Assembly (NCBI RefSeq): GCF_040954645.1 | Contig: NC_092807.1 | Location: 78,514,017 to 78,578,016, forward strand | Direction: 5' to 3' | Length of the DNA: 64,000 bases | Source of the DNA: Diabrotica undecimpunctata | Lineage: Eukaryota > Arthropoda > Insecta > Coleoptera > Chrysomelidae | Shown: positions 46,700-58,045 of the stretch, in pieces | Position numbering within the stretch: position 1 is the stretch's first letter | How the letters are laid out: each line of letters begins with the position of its first letter | Notes under the pieces: generated by a model | Told to the model about the DNA's origin: nothing | Databases searched by the model: none | The model's input: only the letters and a program-made list of their open reading frames with translations | Program-made: the position numbers and the translations under genes

Positions 46700-47176
46700 T
46701 CATAGCACTGCTGCTTCCTTGGATTCCGTTTTTTTGCAGTGGGAACACTCTGCTCCGCATGGCCTTCTGGAAAGAGAATCGGCGTTTCTGTGGCTAACTC
46801 CGGCCCGGTGCTCAATATTGAAATCGTGTTCTTGGAGTTGTTCGATCCATCTGTCTATCTGACCCTCTGGATTCTTAAACTGCATCAACCACTTAAGGGC
46901 GGCATGGTCGATTAGGATTAAAAACTTTTCTTCATGGAGGTATTGATAGAAGTGCTCTACTGCTTTCACTACTACTAGAAGTTCTCTTCTCGTGACGCAA
47001 TAATTCCGCTCAGGTTTTAAAAGAACTTTACTAACATATCCAAGGACTCGTTCCTGTCCTCCTTGGTGTCCTCCTCTAAAATTGGTGCTGTCATTAAATG
47101 CTTTTTTTAAGGTCTCAAAGGCATTTTGGCAATCTGAATCCCAGCAGTAATCTCTCGCTTCCTCTGTGAGTCGCAT
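46700..47176 (-). pseudogene. Gypsy-2 copy A RNase H
   Basis: LTEEARDYCWDSDCQNAFETL, then QERVLGYVSKVLLKPERNYC, RRELLVVVKAVEHFYQYL, DHAALKWLMQFKNPEGQ, HRAGVSHRNADSLSRRPC and CSHCKKTES. About 70 bp containing the first catalytic segment (DTDASN in copy B) are deleted, joining NDSTNF to RGGHQGG; inactive. Confidence 0.85.
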
Positions 47177-47239
47177 TAATGGCTTAGCGATATCTACAAA
47201 CTTCTTAATAAAACTCCGGTATTAAGTACAGAGTCCAAG

Positions 47240-47900
47240 AAAACTTCTTACTTGATGTTTGTCCGTTGGTTCTGGCCATTCCTTAATGGAATCGATTTTT
47301 CCCTTATCCACGGCTATCCTTCTTTACTGACTATATGACCCAGATAATTGCCTTGGGCAGCTTTAAGTCAATTAAAAACGTTTTCTAAATTCTTTCATTC
47401 TAGTCATCTAGTTAAACCAGGCATGTTTTACAAGATAACCCTCTCAACACATTTTCCATAAGCCTCTTAAATGTCGCAGGAGCATTACAGAGTTCAAATG
47501 GTATAACGTTGAATTGCCACAATCCAGATTCTGTGGTGAAGGCTGTCTTCTCTTTATCTACTGGGTCCATTTCTACCTGCCAGTATCCAGACTTTAAATC
47601 CAAAGTAGAAAACAATTTACTTCCAGCCGATGTGTCCAATGTAACGTAGATCCGAGACAGAGTATAACTGTCTTTCTTGGTAACGTTGTTCATCAAACGG
47701 TAATCCACACAGAACCTCGTCGTTCCGTCTTTCTTCTTAACCAGGACCACCGGAGAACCCATGGGCTCGTAGAAGGTTCTATCACCTCGTCTATCTTTAT
47801 TTTCTAAACAATCGTTTCAGCTTCCTCTCTTTTCGCCTGTGGTAATCTTCGAGCTGTTTGACGAATTGGCTTAGCATTACCAGTATCAATTTTATGCTTA
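47240..47900 (-). pseudogene. Gypsy-2 copy A reverse transcriptase
   Basis: IRQTARRLPQAKREEAE (about 47870-47820), MGSPVVLVKKKDGTTRFCVD, STLDLKSGYWQVEMD, TAFTTESGLWQFNVIPFELC (normally MPFGLC) and NAPATFKRLMENVL-GL. Broken before the YVDD box (CLV is followed by a stop at about 47412). Downstream thumb pieces with SFLGLC are visible near 47240. Confidence 0.85.
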
Positions 47901-48129
47901 ACAACGGTAGTTCTTCCCGTCTTTCCTCCTTGACTCCGTAAACTCCGTGACTAAGAGCCATTTCGTCAACAACATATTTATGATATTTATGTTTATGTTG
48001 TTATGCAATATTTAACAACTCAGGTTTAATCATTGATCTGTCATAAGCGATTAGTTTCATATCCAGCCAATCCCGAATCCCGAACCCGGTTCTATTGTCG
48101 GTAATATGGACGAAAACCAAGTTTCAAAT

Positions 48130-48650
48130 CTCTGAGCGTCCATGTCCTCGTGATAGTCACCAGATTTTTTTGACTCAAAACATAAAAGTCCACCAGGAAG
48201 AAAACCAGACTCACTACCAATGTGTGTGATATAAATAAATTGTTAATAACCACTCAAACACCAAAGAAACACTTTACAGACAATTTATAAAAATAAATAT
48301 AACAAGTTAAGAAGCAATATTTACGGCAGTTACGCTACTGATAAACTGATCGTAGTGAAATAAATTAATTTATTGATAAACCGGCCACTTCGTTTCGACA
48401 CTACAGCTCTTCGGGAGCTAATCGTTGGCATTCGTTACTCAAAAACGTGATTTAATGTTGTTATCGTATACTGTTTCCCCGGTGTTTAGTTCAAATCACA
48501 GTTTTATTAAAGCGGACTGTCCGTCTGTCTAGTTACACTGAATAATTTACATAAAATTAATTTAATTAAATTTTGCCGTATGTTCACATTGTGGTCCTAT
48601 ACTAAGTATTTTTTACTCCGTTGTATTTTCCGATCAGGGTATAGGGTGCT
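48130..48650. other. Unidentified insertion in Gypsy-2 copy A
   Basis: Non-coding AT-rich sequence between the RT upstream region and the gag C-part. Contains, on minus, GCTCCCGAAGAGC followed by GTCGAAACG, which faintly recalls a PLE end, but there is no CUGAUGA box. Confidence 0.35.
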
Positions 48651-48659
48651 TACATGAAA

Positions 48660-49040
48660 TTCGTACATGTCCTATTTCGCCACAATTACAGTATCTATGG
48701 TCTTCGTTTTCTTGTGTGTAATACTTTTCATCATATTAACGAGCTGGTCAAGTTTATCTTCATCTCCTTCCTCTTTTACAGTCCTAACTTTACTGTACCC
48801 GTCAGAGGTCTGCGTAGCTGACTTGTATTCGAGGGCGGCGGATAAGACATCAACCAGTGTCTTGTGACGAGCTAATCGCAGTGTTCTCTGCATTTCATGA
48901 TCACGAAGACCATCAATAAACGTTTGAACGGCCAACTTTTCCATCATGTCTTCGGGAGCTGTTGGATAAGCATATCATAATGGTCTGGCAATATCTACCT
49001 CATATTCTTGAAGAGCCTGATCTCATATCGCATATTTAAC
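48660..49040 (-). pseudogene. Gypsy-2 copy A Gag C-terminal part
   Basis: KLAVQTFIDGLRDHEMQRTL, RLARHKTLVDVLSAALEYKS and a zinc-knuckle-like NCGEIGHVRISCKHP at about 48690-48655 in a shifted frame. Collinear with 59236-59420 in copy B. Confidence 0.78.
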
Positions 49041-49044
49041 CTCT

Positions 49045-50455
49045 TCTTAACGTCGCTGAGGTGGCTCTACGTTAGGCTGTGGATCACCGTCAGTCGCTCT
49101 ATCCGCTAAGGTAAATGATCTAAGTATGCTTTGTGATTCCATAATGTACTACAACAAACAGAAACAAAGGGAACAGAAAGAAATAAGAAACACGAAGAAA
49201 GTTTCTTTATTTATTAAAAAGTCGACGCGTCGGGGTCAGTTCGCCAGGGTGTATCCTTCTCTGAAAGTATATCGAGGGTCTTCACTAGATGACGTGTGTG
49301 ACCAGGCGGGTGTATTTGGACACACGCCTCTTGCTTGTTCCGAGTTGTCCACTCACAGTACGTGTTACGAAAGTTTGAATCTCGGAGATAAGGTTATCTC
49401 GGAAACCGTCTTTAGTAAACGTATAGAATGGTAAAACAACTCACTGGACAAGCTTTAGAGAGCGTGCTTGTTGCTGGGCCGGTAAGGCGAAGCAGAAGCG
49501 CGAACTAACCTCAAAACACGCCATGTGGGAGGACCTGAGAGGTACCTAAAACAGAGGGGAAAGAATATGGAAAATAATACATAAAAATATAAGTAGATGA
49601 AAAATAGTAAATAATGGAAATCGAAAAATGTATATGTATAAATAACCTGTAAGAGAAAGTAGAAGGTAGTTTTCATAAAATATACACACAAATATATTTA
49701 TACGCAAATATGAGGTAAAGTTATGATAATAGATTAAAGTAAAATTAGCTGAAATAAAAATTAGGTTAGAAATAGTACACGCTGGAAATCAATAGGTAAA
49801 ATAAATGTTCTGGAGCAACGAGGTTGTGACAGAGAAATTTAAGCACATAAAATAACTAAAGTAAATATTGTCAAACGACAACGTTAAATAAAGCCAAAAT
49901 ATCAATATCAATTAGCCTCAACAAAAATATCAAAGTAAAGACAGCAAATGGTAAAATGGTAAAATAAAAATAGTCAGAAATAAAATCACTATAAAATGGA
50001 GATATTCCTGTAAAAGAGAAATAAATACAATACCAAAAATAATATTCTAAAAAGAATATTTAGAATACCAACGCTGGAACAATGATGCAGAAGGGAAGTC
50101 TTCCCTTCTGCGTTATTCCCTTCCAGTGGTAGGAGTATAAGAAAACTAGTAATTTGACGTGATGGGTATTCCCCAACCAGAGGTCTTGTCTAGAGATCAA
50201 ACTCAAACCGAATAGGCCTTCCGAAAAGGTGCACCATCATTTCCATTTCTTTTATTCCAGTGTGAAAAAGGGGCGTGACCCGTAGCTCACCAATTAGAAA
50301 ATAGGATAAACTCAGGGACCAATCAGAACGCTAAGAGGTGAGAATGCACAGATCTAAATGCGTAGTCGTCAGTTTCGGGCTGGTGACGTGTCAGATCTGT
50401 CGACATTAACTTGTTCGAATTCATCCGTCTCCTCTACGGCTATGGTCTGAAGCAC
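49045..50455. other. 1.4-kb unidentified insertion in Gypsy-2 copy A gag
   Basis: Copy B is continuous here, so this is inserted sequence. No ORF is supported. The left 350 bp are GC-richer (49210-49560); the middle is AT-rich; the right 340 bp again GC-richer. Could be a solo LTR of another family, but I cannot define ends. Confidence 0.5.
50087..50111. repeat. 25-nt near-perfect palindrome
   Basis: GCAGAAGGGAAG, one T, CTTCCCTTCTGC. Lies within the insertion at 49045-50455. Confidence 0.85.
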
Positions 50456-50870
50456 ATCTAAGGCATCTTGCAGCTGATTCGAACTGTTTCATGTATTTGT
50501 TCCATGACGATTTTCCGTCGAAAGTTGGGACTTTAACGTGAACAGAACCTATATTTCCTTCAAATTTCGGCCGTGTTTCCAACTTACGTTTCGTCTCGTC
50601 TTCTTTTGTCTCTACTGTAATTGGATTGTTTCCTCTCTCTGCTGTCCCTGTTTCCTCCATCTTCCTTTTTATCTCTTTCATCTTTTCTTTGAAGTCCAAC
50701 ATATCGGCAGCAACTTGGTTTTTTAACGAAGATATTCTATCGCCCAGGGGCCGATATCTCAGAAGTGACTTTAGAGATTTCCAAAGAGATGTTAGCAGAA
50801 ACTTTGCTTTCCAGAGAAGAAATCTCGTTAGAAACCTTAGCAGGAGTCGCGGTGGTTGGGCCTGGGAAAA
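50456..50870 (-). pseudogene. Gypsy-2 copy A Gag N-terminal part
   Basis: DRISSLKNQVAADMLDFKEK coiled-coil end, Lys/Glu-rich spacer, then KVPTFDGKSSWNKYMKQFES, the conserved start of the Gag core. The N-terminal SAP domain seen in copy B is cut off at about 50860. Confidence 0.78.
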
Positions 50871-50935
50871 TTTTGACACCGTGGGAAAATTTTGACGTGT
50901 GACGTCACAAGATGGCGGTTGACAGATGTCAACTC
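50870..50935. promoter_or_regulatory. Promoter-like motif cluster (CRE and AAGATGGCGG)
   Basis: GGGAAAATTTTGAC occurs twice 19 bp apart, followed by TGACGTCA (CRE) and AAGATGGCGG (YY1/Pho-like). The order resembles a core promoter. I cannot see what it would drive. Confidence 0.35.
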
Positions 50936-50958
50936 TCATGTCAATTGTCATGTCACCT

Positions 50959-51205
50959 GTCATCCCTTAAACGTGAACATGGCGTCAATTCTTCTTCTGT
51001 TCGTTTGTCATCCCTCAAAGGTGAACATAGCGTCAATTTTTCTTCTTTTCGTCTGTCATCCCTGAAACTTGAAGATGGCGTCAATTCTTCTTTTTTTCGT
51101 ATGTCATCGTTCAAACGTGAAGATAGCGTCAATTCTTTTTCTTTTCGTATGACATCGTTCAAACGTGAAGATAGCGTCAGTTCTTCTTCTTCTTCTTTCG
51201 TCTAT
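50959..51205. repeat. 48-bp minisatellite, about 5 units
   Basis: Units begin TGTCATCCCT or TGTCATCGTT, then AAACGTGAA(C/G)AT(G/A)(G/A)CGTCAATTC and a TTCTTCTTTTCGT tail. Because 48 is a multiple of 3, open frames run through it on both strands (50912-51286 plus, 51162-50953 minus) and give a 16-residue repeat; I do not regard these as genes. Confidence 0.85.
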
Positions 51206-51214
51206 CAAGCTTAC

Positions 51215-51530
51215 GTATCCTCATATTCCCACGCCTCGTCCAATACGTATCCTCATACCCACACCCTGACGTGTAGCGACCAATGATGGCATAGAAACGC
51301 CCCCTCCCAAGTAAACACCTGAATGGTGACATGTAAACGCCCCTCAACACAATCAGAACGAAGCTTTGACCAATACTCATTCTCATATGCCCACGCCCTG
51401 ATGTGTAACGACCAATACGTATCCTTATGCCCCAGGCCCCTCGACCAATGATGGCATAGGAACGCTCCCAAGTAAACACCTGACAAATGGTAACGTAGGA
51501 ATGCCCCAAACGAGGACCGTGGTGTTACGT
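51215..51530. repeat. Duplicated ~170-bp segment
   Basis: Two copies of CCAATACGTATCCT, CGACCAATGATGGCATAG, AACGC and CCCAAGTAAACACCTGA in the same order, at about 51239-51330 and 51400-51490. Non-coding. Confidence 0.7.
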
Positions 51531-51930
51531 ATAGAATACAAAGACAATAGAACTACGTATGGATTAAGTAATATACAGGGTAATAGTTAGAAAGTCAAAC
51601 CAATTCATGTATCTTTGGAAAGAATATAACGTAAAGAATTCAATGGGTAGCCTAATGAGCTACATTATTAAACCAGATAACTACGTGTAACACGTTAACA
51701 CAAAAAACAAACGCAAAGACATCACCAAAACGGTATTACATCGTATCTCCGTTGTTATTGTACCGATTGCAACGTATGATCAAAGTCAAACGAAAGGTGA
51801 GAGGATACTGAATACCTCAAGATAAAAACAAACACAACGACATTGCCGAAACGACAACCACACTATATTAATATGCTTAAAACGTAGTTTAACCGCTTAA
51901 ACATCAACTAGCGCAATCTAATATATAGCA
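51531..51930. other. No assignable feature
   Basis: AT-rich, without ORFs; scattered ACGTAT words as in the neighbouring repeats. Confidence 0.45.
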
Positions 51931-51934
51931 GACG

Positions 51935-52125
51935 TATACCTGACACAATCTAACGCATATCAGACGTGTAGCAGACGCGTTTTAACTCATATCAGACGTA
52001 TAGTAGATGCATATTAGACGTATAGCATACGTATATCAGACGTACATCAAACGTATAGCAGACGTACATCAGACGTATAGCAGACGTCCAGTAGAAGCAA
52101 TCTAACTCATATCAGACATATAACA
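51935..52125. repeat. 11-bp tandem repeat (CAGACGTATAG)
   Basis: Runs of 11-bp words CAGACGTACAT, CAAACGTATAG, CAGACGTATAG, CAGACGTCCAG, most regular at 52035-52095 where two variants alternate. Confidence 0.8.
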
Positions 52126-53240
52126 ACTGGAGGCCATCAACTACTATACATAAAAATATAAATCTCATCTGAGCAGTCATTACAAGTATCCTCCGAACGG
52201 TAACTAATATACACAACTCACAAATATGATTATTGATATACGATAACGTTTTATTGCATACTATATTTTACTGAAACTGATAAGGACCTAAACGTTCTCT
52301 ACAAGCCACATTTGAATGACCACTATTATACACAAATCTCCACTGAACGTACAATTCGACAAGAGTCTCCGCTAAACGCTCACTAATACACATAGATCTC
52401 ATCTGAACATACAATTAGTCAAGAGTCTTATCTAAGCATCCACCACTATACATAAATTTCCAATATGACTATTTTTTTATTTGTTGCATACTATATTTTA
52501 TCTACAACAATTTCCATTTTACAATGATATTCAGATATAATCCAATTATGACGAAGACTAACCAACGAATGGTCACCATCCATGAATTATGTTCAAACCA
52601 ACTAACGTACCAAAAGACCATTACATTATATCTTGGTTGTTATTTATCCGATATTGACGTAAGAGACGTTAAATGAAAGGAGAAAGGAAAACGTAAATAT
52701 TTGCATACTATGGTTTATCTACGACGAGCAAGTAATTTATTGTTTTAAAGTGGATAATGAACATTGGTCTCTGTAAGAATATATGTTGGTCATAGACGGT
52801 TCTTCAATAGCCATCAGGCAACAATTTCCCCTGATCATGTTTATAAAACATACGGAATACACTGTAGGTACCTAATCCTAGTTGACAGCGCCCTTTGCAG
52901 GTCCCGTCTCACAATCAACTAATAGGTTTAAGTACAACTCCCTTCGTGAAGGTACACATGCGTTAATCCTTGCAGGAAAAAGTCGACCATCCTTTTTATA
53001 CTCAGTAAAGAACCATCAAATATTCAACGTTAAGATATTTCAGGTATATTAACAAAGAAAAATCAAACTAAATACATTTTTATAGTATATATAGTTATAG
53101 TGTATATATAGTTATAGAGTATATATAGTTTAGAGTATATACTTTGGATGTGAAAATTGAAAGTAAATATATTATGTTATATGAAAGAAAAATCTCAGCC
53201 ATTGAGTAAAGACAAGACTACCACAATACGCTACGGTAAC
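52126..53240. other. AT-rich, weak repeats only
   Basis: 52140-52460 contains three loose repeats of a segment with CACTA-TA-ACA-AAATCTC-(T)CTGAAC and CAAGAGTC. The rest shows no feature. Confidence 0.45.
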
Positions 53241-53244
53241 TCTA

Positions 53245-54075
53245 AGACAAAAATGCTGTACATTAAATGATAGAAAAAATGTTTGATATAGAAACACGTA
53301 AGACAGAAAGCATGGACAATAATGATGGAGATTGTATAAAATATCTTACATAGAAACACGTAAGGCAGAAAGCATGGATAATAATGATAGAAAATATATA
53401 AAACATCTAACATAGAAACACGTAAAACAGAACTGCTGTACATAAAATGATAGAAAATGTGTAAAATATCTATCATAGAAACACATAAGGCAGAAAGCAT
53501 GGACAATAATAATTGAGAATTTATAAAATATCTGACATAAAAACACGAAAGACCGAAATTCTGTACATAAAATGATAGAAAATGTGTAAAATATCTGACA
53601 CAGAAACACGTAAGGCAGAATACATAAATAAGAATGATAGAAAATGTATAAAATATATAACATAGAAACACGTAAGACAAAAATGCTGTACATAAAATGA
53701 TAGAAAATGTAAATGTAAAATATCTGACACAGAAACACGTAAGGCAGAATACATGAATAAAAATGATAGAAAATGTATAAAATATATAACATAGAAACAC
53801 GTAAGACAGAAATGCTGTACATAAAATGATAGAAAATGTGTAAAATATCTATCATAGAAACACGTAAGGCAGAAGGCATGGGTAATAATAATAGAAAATG
53901 TATAAAATATCTAACATAGAAACACGTAAGACAGAAATGCTGTACATAAAATGATAGAAAATGTGTAAAATATCTAACATAGAAACACGTAAGACAGAAA
54001 GCATGGACAATGATGATGAAAAATGTCTAAAATATCTGTCATAGAAACACGTAAGGCAGACAGCATGTTTAATAA
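53245..54075. repeat. 63-bp minisatellite, about 13 units
   Basis: Unit: AGAAACACGTAAG(A/G)CAGAA, then either TGCTGTACATAAAATGATAG or AGCATGGACAATAATGATAG, then AAAATGTGTAAAATATCT and AACAT or ATCAT. The two middle variants tend to alternate, giving a 126-bp higher order. 63 is a multiple of 3, so long minus ORFs (53800-53231, 53879-53346) with a 21-residue repeat are artefacts. Confidence 0.9.
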
Positions 54076-54392
54076 TGAACGATTTACATGTAAAATTTGC
54101 TGAATGGAGAATAATTAAATATCGAAACCGGCAGAGTATAACGTATTAATCAATTGACACTAATGAGAATAGATGTAAACAACAAAAAAATCTTAATTAT
54201 TCCCACCACAAACATCGCTAACACGGAATATTACCAACAGGCAAAGGTCTACTCGAATGGTGTTAGGATGAAAAAAGGAATGTTTATGTGTAAAAACAAA
54301 TCGACGTCGGCATATTGTTAAGGTACTCCAGAGTTTAAATACCAAAAAAAAAGATGTTTATTGCTGTAATACAGATACTAGGAAATAAATAA

Positions 54393-55790
54393 AAGTTCTT
54401 TCCGGGTTTTGGTAATAATACGAGTCTCGCCAATTTCAGTTTATCTGGGAACTCTTGCGTATTCAACAGTTCATTGAATATTCTGCGCATCAGGTCGGGT
54501 TTCTCTTTTACTACCAGTTTTATTGCTTCTGGCGTTACTTTATCCGGGCCTGGTGCTTTTCCTGCCTTTATACTCTCTGCTACTTGTATAATCTCTTCAG
54601 TAGTGAACTCTGCAGGTCTAATATTGTTGTCTATCCGTAGGAATGTATTTTCGGGCTTGCTTGGAAATAGGGTGTTCGCTATTTCCATCTTTCTTTTTTT
54701 ATTAAGGTTATATGGGGTCTCGAACCTTAGGCTTTTCATGGCAATCTTATATGCTTCACCCCATATGTCTTCTTCCAGCGCAGCATACAAATCCTGCCAA
54801 CATGTGCGTTTGGCCCTTTTAATTTCAATACTTAATTCTTTTTTGGCGCTCTTATATGCCTCCTTATGTTCTTCTTGGTTCTTGTGTCTTTGTGCTATAC
54901 GCCTGTGTCTTAAGCATTCCTCTCGCTTATTTTGGATCTGGTCATTCCACCAGTAAGGTACTGTATATGTGGTGTGCCTATTTATGGTACTTCTTCTATG
55001 TGCATTTATGATATTTTCTCGTAACTCATTAAAGTTGGTAGTTTCTTCTTGTAGGTTATTTATTTCTGTTTTAAATTTTTCTTTATCGAATATTGTTCTC
55101 TTCCTGCCATATTTCCTGACCTTGGTACCAATGTCGTACGTGATGTACCGATGGAAGGTGAAAAGGTTCTCATCCAGTACATCCCAATCCCTGATCTTAT
55201 TGGCAACACCATTGCTAGCTATGGTGACATATATGTGACTTTTTGATGTACCTCTCACAAAGGTTGGTTTTCCATTGTTTAACACTATAAGGTCCGCTGC
55301 GGAGATCCACTCATTCCAAATTTCACCCCTCTCGTCATTTCGGGAGGAGTTCATTTATCCATAGAATGGATTTTGCGTTTATGTCTCCGGCTACTAGAAA
55401 ATGTTTCTCCCTCTGCGACGTGTCGATTATATTTTCCGTGTGTTGTCTGTAACGCTCTCTAGTAATATTTGGAGAAATATAGCATGCTATTAAGGTTATT
55501 TTGTCGATTTTTATTGTTATATACCCCTCTTTTTTACTATTTTATTAATGCACACATTTTTGTTTAGTATTTTTATCGCTACATCGGTGTTATTATCATA
55601 TATCCAGCCTTTATTCGTAGCTATCCTCTTATTAGGTTCTGGGACAATCAAGAGATCTGCTTCTATGTCCAGGGCTTTCGCGTAAATTAAGTCGTGTATT
55701 CGTGTATTACCTTTGCTCTCCCGGCGTTGACTTGTAATATTTTTAGTCTCTTTGTCCGTATCGCAGCCATTTTTAGATACCTACCACTAG
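54393..55790 (-). pseudogene. R1-clade LINE ORF2: endonuclease and RT start
   Basis: Begins near 55790 with TKRLKILQVN. The apurinic-type endonuclease follows with LIVPEPNK, TLIACYISPN and VAGDINAKS (broken frames, 55770-55360). The long ORF 55354-54335 continues with NEWISAADLIVLNNGKPTF, VRGTSKSHIYVTIAS (end of the endonuclease), YWWNDQIQNKREEC, FTTEEI, ESIKAGKAPGPDKVTPEAIK and LKLARLVLLPKPGK, where homology stops. The RT catalytic domain is absent. Confidence 0.87.
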
Positions 55791-55846
55791 CGTATTAGGT
55801 CATGTAGGTCACGTAGATGGATTGATGGCGTTTATTATTGTGACTA

Positions 55847-57555
55847 TCAAAGGATAATTCGTTGGACACTATCCGGCGACAATTCGTCCACCTTCTGGCT
55901 TGTGCCTTCAGGTGTCTGAGCCTCGCTGAGCGTCATGCTTACTTCGTCGCAGGCTTTTGAAAACTCCATCATAAGAGGGTCTTCGAAGACCTCGGCTACT
56001 TCGGTAGGTACCTGCACGTTTGTTTTTACGGGTATACTAGGGGGGAGGGGAGGTAGATGTAACTTGGTCCCCTGCCTTTCGGAATCGCTAGCCTTTTTCA
56101 GGGCTACCCAAAATTCTGGACAATCCATTCTTCCTGTTCTGTTTTCTGCTTTACACAGGACACACCAAAGTTTTCCCTCACATTCTTTTATGCCATGATT
56201 TTTCCCTCCACAGCGATAGCACATGTCGCTGCGATCTGGTCCTCTGCAGCTCGCTGTTTCATGGCTATAGGCCCAACACTTACTGCATCTGATAACTCTC
56301 AAACGTGTTTCTAACTGGCATCTGACTTCCCGAGGATAACTTCCGTCACCCTCACAGGAACTACCAGTGTGGTTGCCTGGGTGTCTCCTCTTAGCGGTCT
56401 TAGTTCGCCTATTTTGTATGTGTCCTCCCATTTGCCTGACTTGTTCATTGAAGGCCTCTATTATTTTCTCTTTAGTGGCATCTACTGACATACACCTAAT
56501 GTGTAGGGTTAAGTTCTTTCCTTCATCCCCTAACTGGAAGGCCCTTAAACCGTCCTCCTTTTTATTTAATGCTGTCTTAATTTTGTTTAGGGCCGCCTGG
56601 TCCTTTTCTAGGGTGATGAGAAGCCTACCATCTTTGGTACTCCTCATCGATCTGACTGCTTTCGTGGCTCCAGTCGTCTTAACGGCCGTTTTTACCGTTT
56701 GCAGGATCTGATTATAATCTCCATCTTTTTTGGAGACTATCATACCATACGTGGGACGTTCCTTACGTTGTGTTGTTGTGTAGACTAGCACCTTCGTTTC
56801 AGTCTTCTGAAAGATGACCTCACACATCTTCCTGAGGTCACGGACGGTGAGGTAGCTGACGTGGTGTAACGCCACTTTACCTCCCAGACACATCTCTTCT
56901 TTTACCTTGATGAGGTTTTCCCAAAGATTTTTTCGGTCCCCTGTTGGCTTGATTTTTATAATCTTTTTAGTCTGTGTCTCCTTATTTCTTATTATGGTTG
57001 ACTGTACTAGAACCTCGTATGGGTCCTCTAGACCAGACAGTTCCGGGTATCTATCCCTGTACATTCTTTGGATGCTGTTGTTCGTGGACACATCCTTTGG
57101 CTCAACTAGGACCACTTTCGTAACATTGTTGCCTATTTCGATCGGATTTCCGATTACTACTTTGGTGTTATTAAAAACTTTTTCCTCCCACTCGTGACCC
57201 ACTATGGCCCCATTCTTCAAAGGTCTTGATTTTTTCTATGTTTGTTATTTTTCTACCTACATGTCGGACCTACATGCCATGGGTCGGTCTGGATGTCAGC
57301 TTCCATCATCCTCTTTTCAACTGGCTCGTATCTGTGCTTCTTCAACCACTCTATTACAAAGTCTTTTTCAAATGTTTTAGAGGTTTTTTCCAATTTTGCC
57401 GCTACTTTTTTTATGCCTTTATGGGTATTGGGAACCTCCGCCATTAATCTGGTGAGTTTATGTACTAGTGTTTGATAAGTCTCCTGCCCTCCCATAATAG
57501 TGAAGTATTCACAGCATTCTTTTTTCATATATTTCATTTGCCTCTGTTGGATCAT
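55847..57555 (-). pseudogene. R1-clade LINE ORF1 (Gag-like, three zinc knuckles)
   Basis: The main ORF, 57220-55847 (457 codons), is preceded in another frame by 57555-57253 (LTRLMAEVPNTHKGIKKVAA), so one frameshift near 57240 breaks it. The C-terminal third holds CSKCWAYSHETASC and CYRCGGKNHGIKEC (CX2CX4HX4C) and a third CVLCKAENRTGRMDC, the usual trio of R1-clade ORF1 proteins. They bind the element RNA in its ribonucleoprotein. The middle (about residues 175-260) looks like an RRM-type fold with LHIRCMSVDATKEKII. Confidence 0.87.
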
Positions 57556-57559
57556 TTTT

Positions 57560-58045
57560 CCTTTTTGTCCCCGTAATTTTTAGAGGTAGGTCCGGGAGGG
57601 AGTTTACCCTCTTCCTTACACCTCTGCAACTCTTGTCTTCGTTTCTTTTTGTATTTGTTTGTGTTATTCGATTCATCTAAATCCCACGAGTAGCTAGGGA
57701 AGTACGGTCCATTCCCACAGAGCCCCGCGTGTGGGAATAAGGCTTATTTCAATGGGGTTTCGCCCGTTTACCCAAGGGAACCGTTCGTGAGTGTGGCCAT
57801 CCGGCCCTCAGCACGGTTTCTCACGCCTTAGCTTACGTTTGTTTGGGTGGGAAAGGATAAGGAGTGGGAGGAAGGATCAGCACTTGGGAACGGTTGCTGC
57901 GCCTTTCAGCGTCCGGCGGACTCCCCGGTGCTCCGACGCCGCACTCTATCTGGGCTGTCTTAGTTTCACTGGTCGTGCTCCCCTCACATTTGTAAGGACC
58001 AAGACCAGTTACTTGGCCTTCCACCACGTTGAGGTCATTTCACAG
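57560..58045 (-). other. R1-clade LINE 5' UTR
   Basis: GC-richer than its surroundings, with no supported ORF. Bounded by ORF1 and the junction with Gypsy-2 copy B at about 58045/58046. Confidence 0.5.

Larger units (their letters stand above)
46165..50870 (-). mobile_element. Gypsy-2 copy A, fragmented
   Basis: Minus-strand Ty3/Gypsy remnant in the order (5' to 3') gag N-part (50870-50456), unknown insertion, gag C-part (49040-48660), unknown insertion, RT (47900-47240), RNase H (47176-46700), integrase start (46500-46165). No LTR found. It shares most of its sequence with copy B at 58.0-60.8 kb. Confidence 0.8.
54390..58045 (-). mobile_element. R1-clade non-LTR retrotransposon, 3' half missing
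   Basis: Minus-strand LINE with 5' UTR (58045-57560, GC-rich), ORF1 with zinc knuckles, then ORF2 endonuclease and the start of RT. It ends inside RT at about 54393, so the loss is 3', opposite to ordinary 5' truncation. It lies within the integrase of Gypsy-2 copy B, which resumes at 58046. Confidence 0.85.

Noticed and set aside
48395..48450. Possible additional hammerhead/PLE end on minus (GCTCCCGAAGAGC, GTCGAAACG)
   Set aside because: No CUGAUGA box; only the GAAAC part and a small stem resemble the motif.
50912..51286. ORFs with a 16-residue repeat on both strands
   Set aside because: Product of the 48-bp minisatellite; open on both strands for the same arithmetic reason.
53231..53879. 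Long minus-strand ORFs with 21-residue repeats
   Set aside because: Product of a 63-bp minisatellite (multiple of 3); composition is hydrophobic and repetitive.
53240..54080. CRISPR-like spaced repeat
   Set aside because: The repeat has no unique spacers, units are continuous with 63-bp period, and the genome is eukaryotic.
54474..57197. Plus-strand ORFs over the R1 LINE
   Set aside because: Shadows of ORF1/ORF2 on minus, which carry recognisable zinc knuckles and endonuclease motifs.
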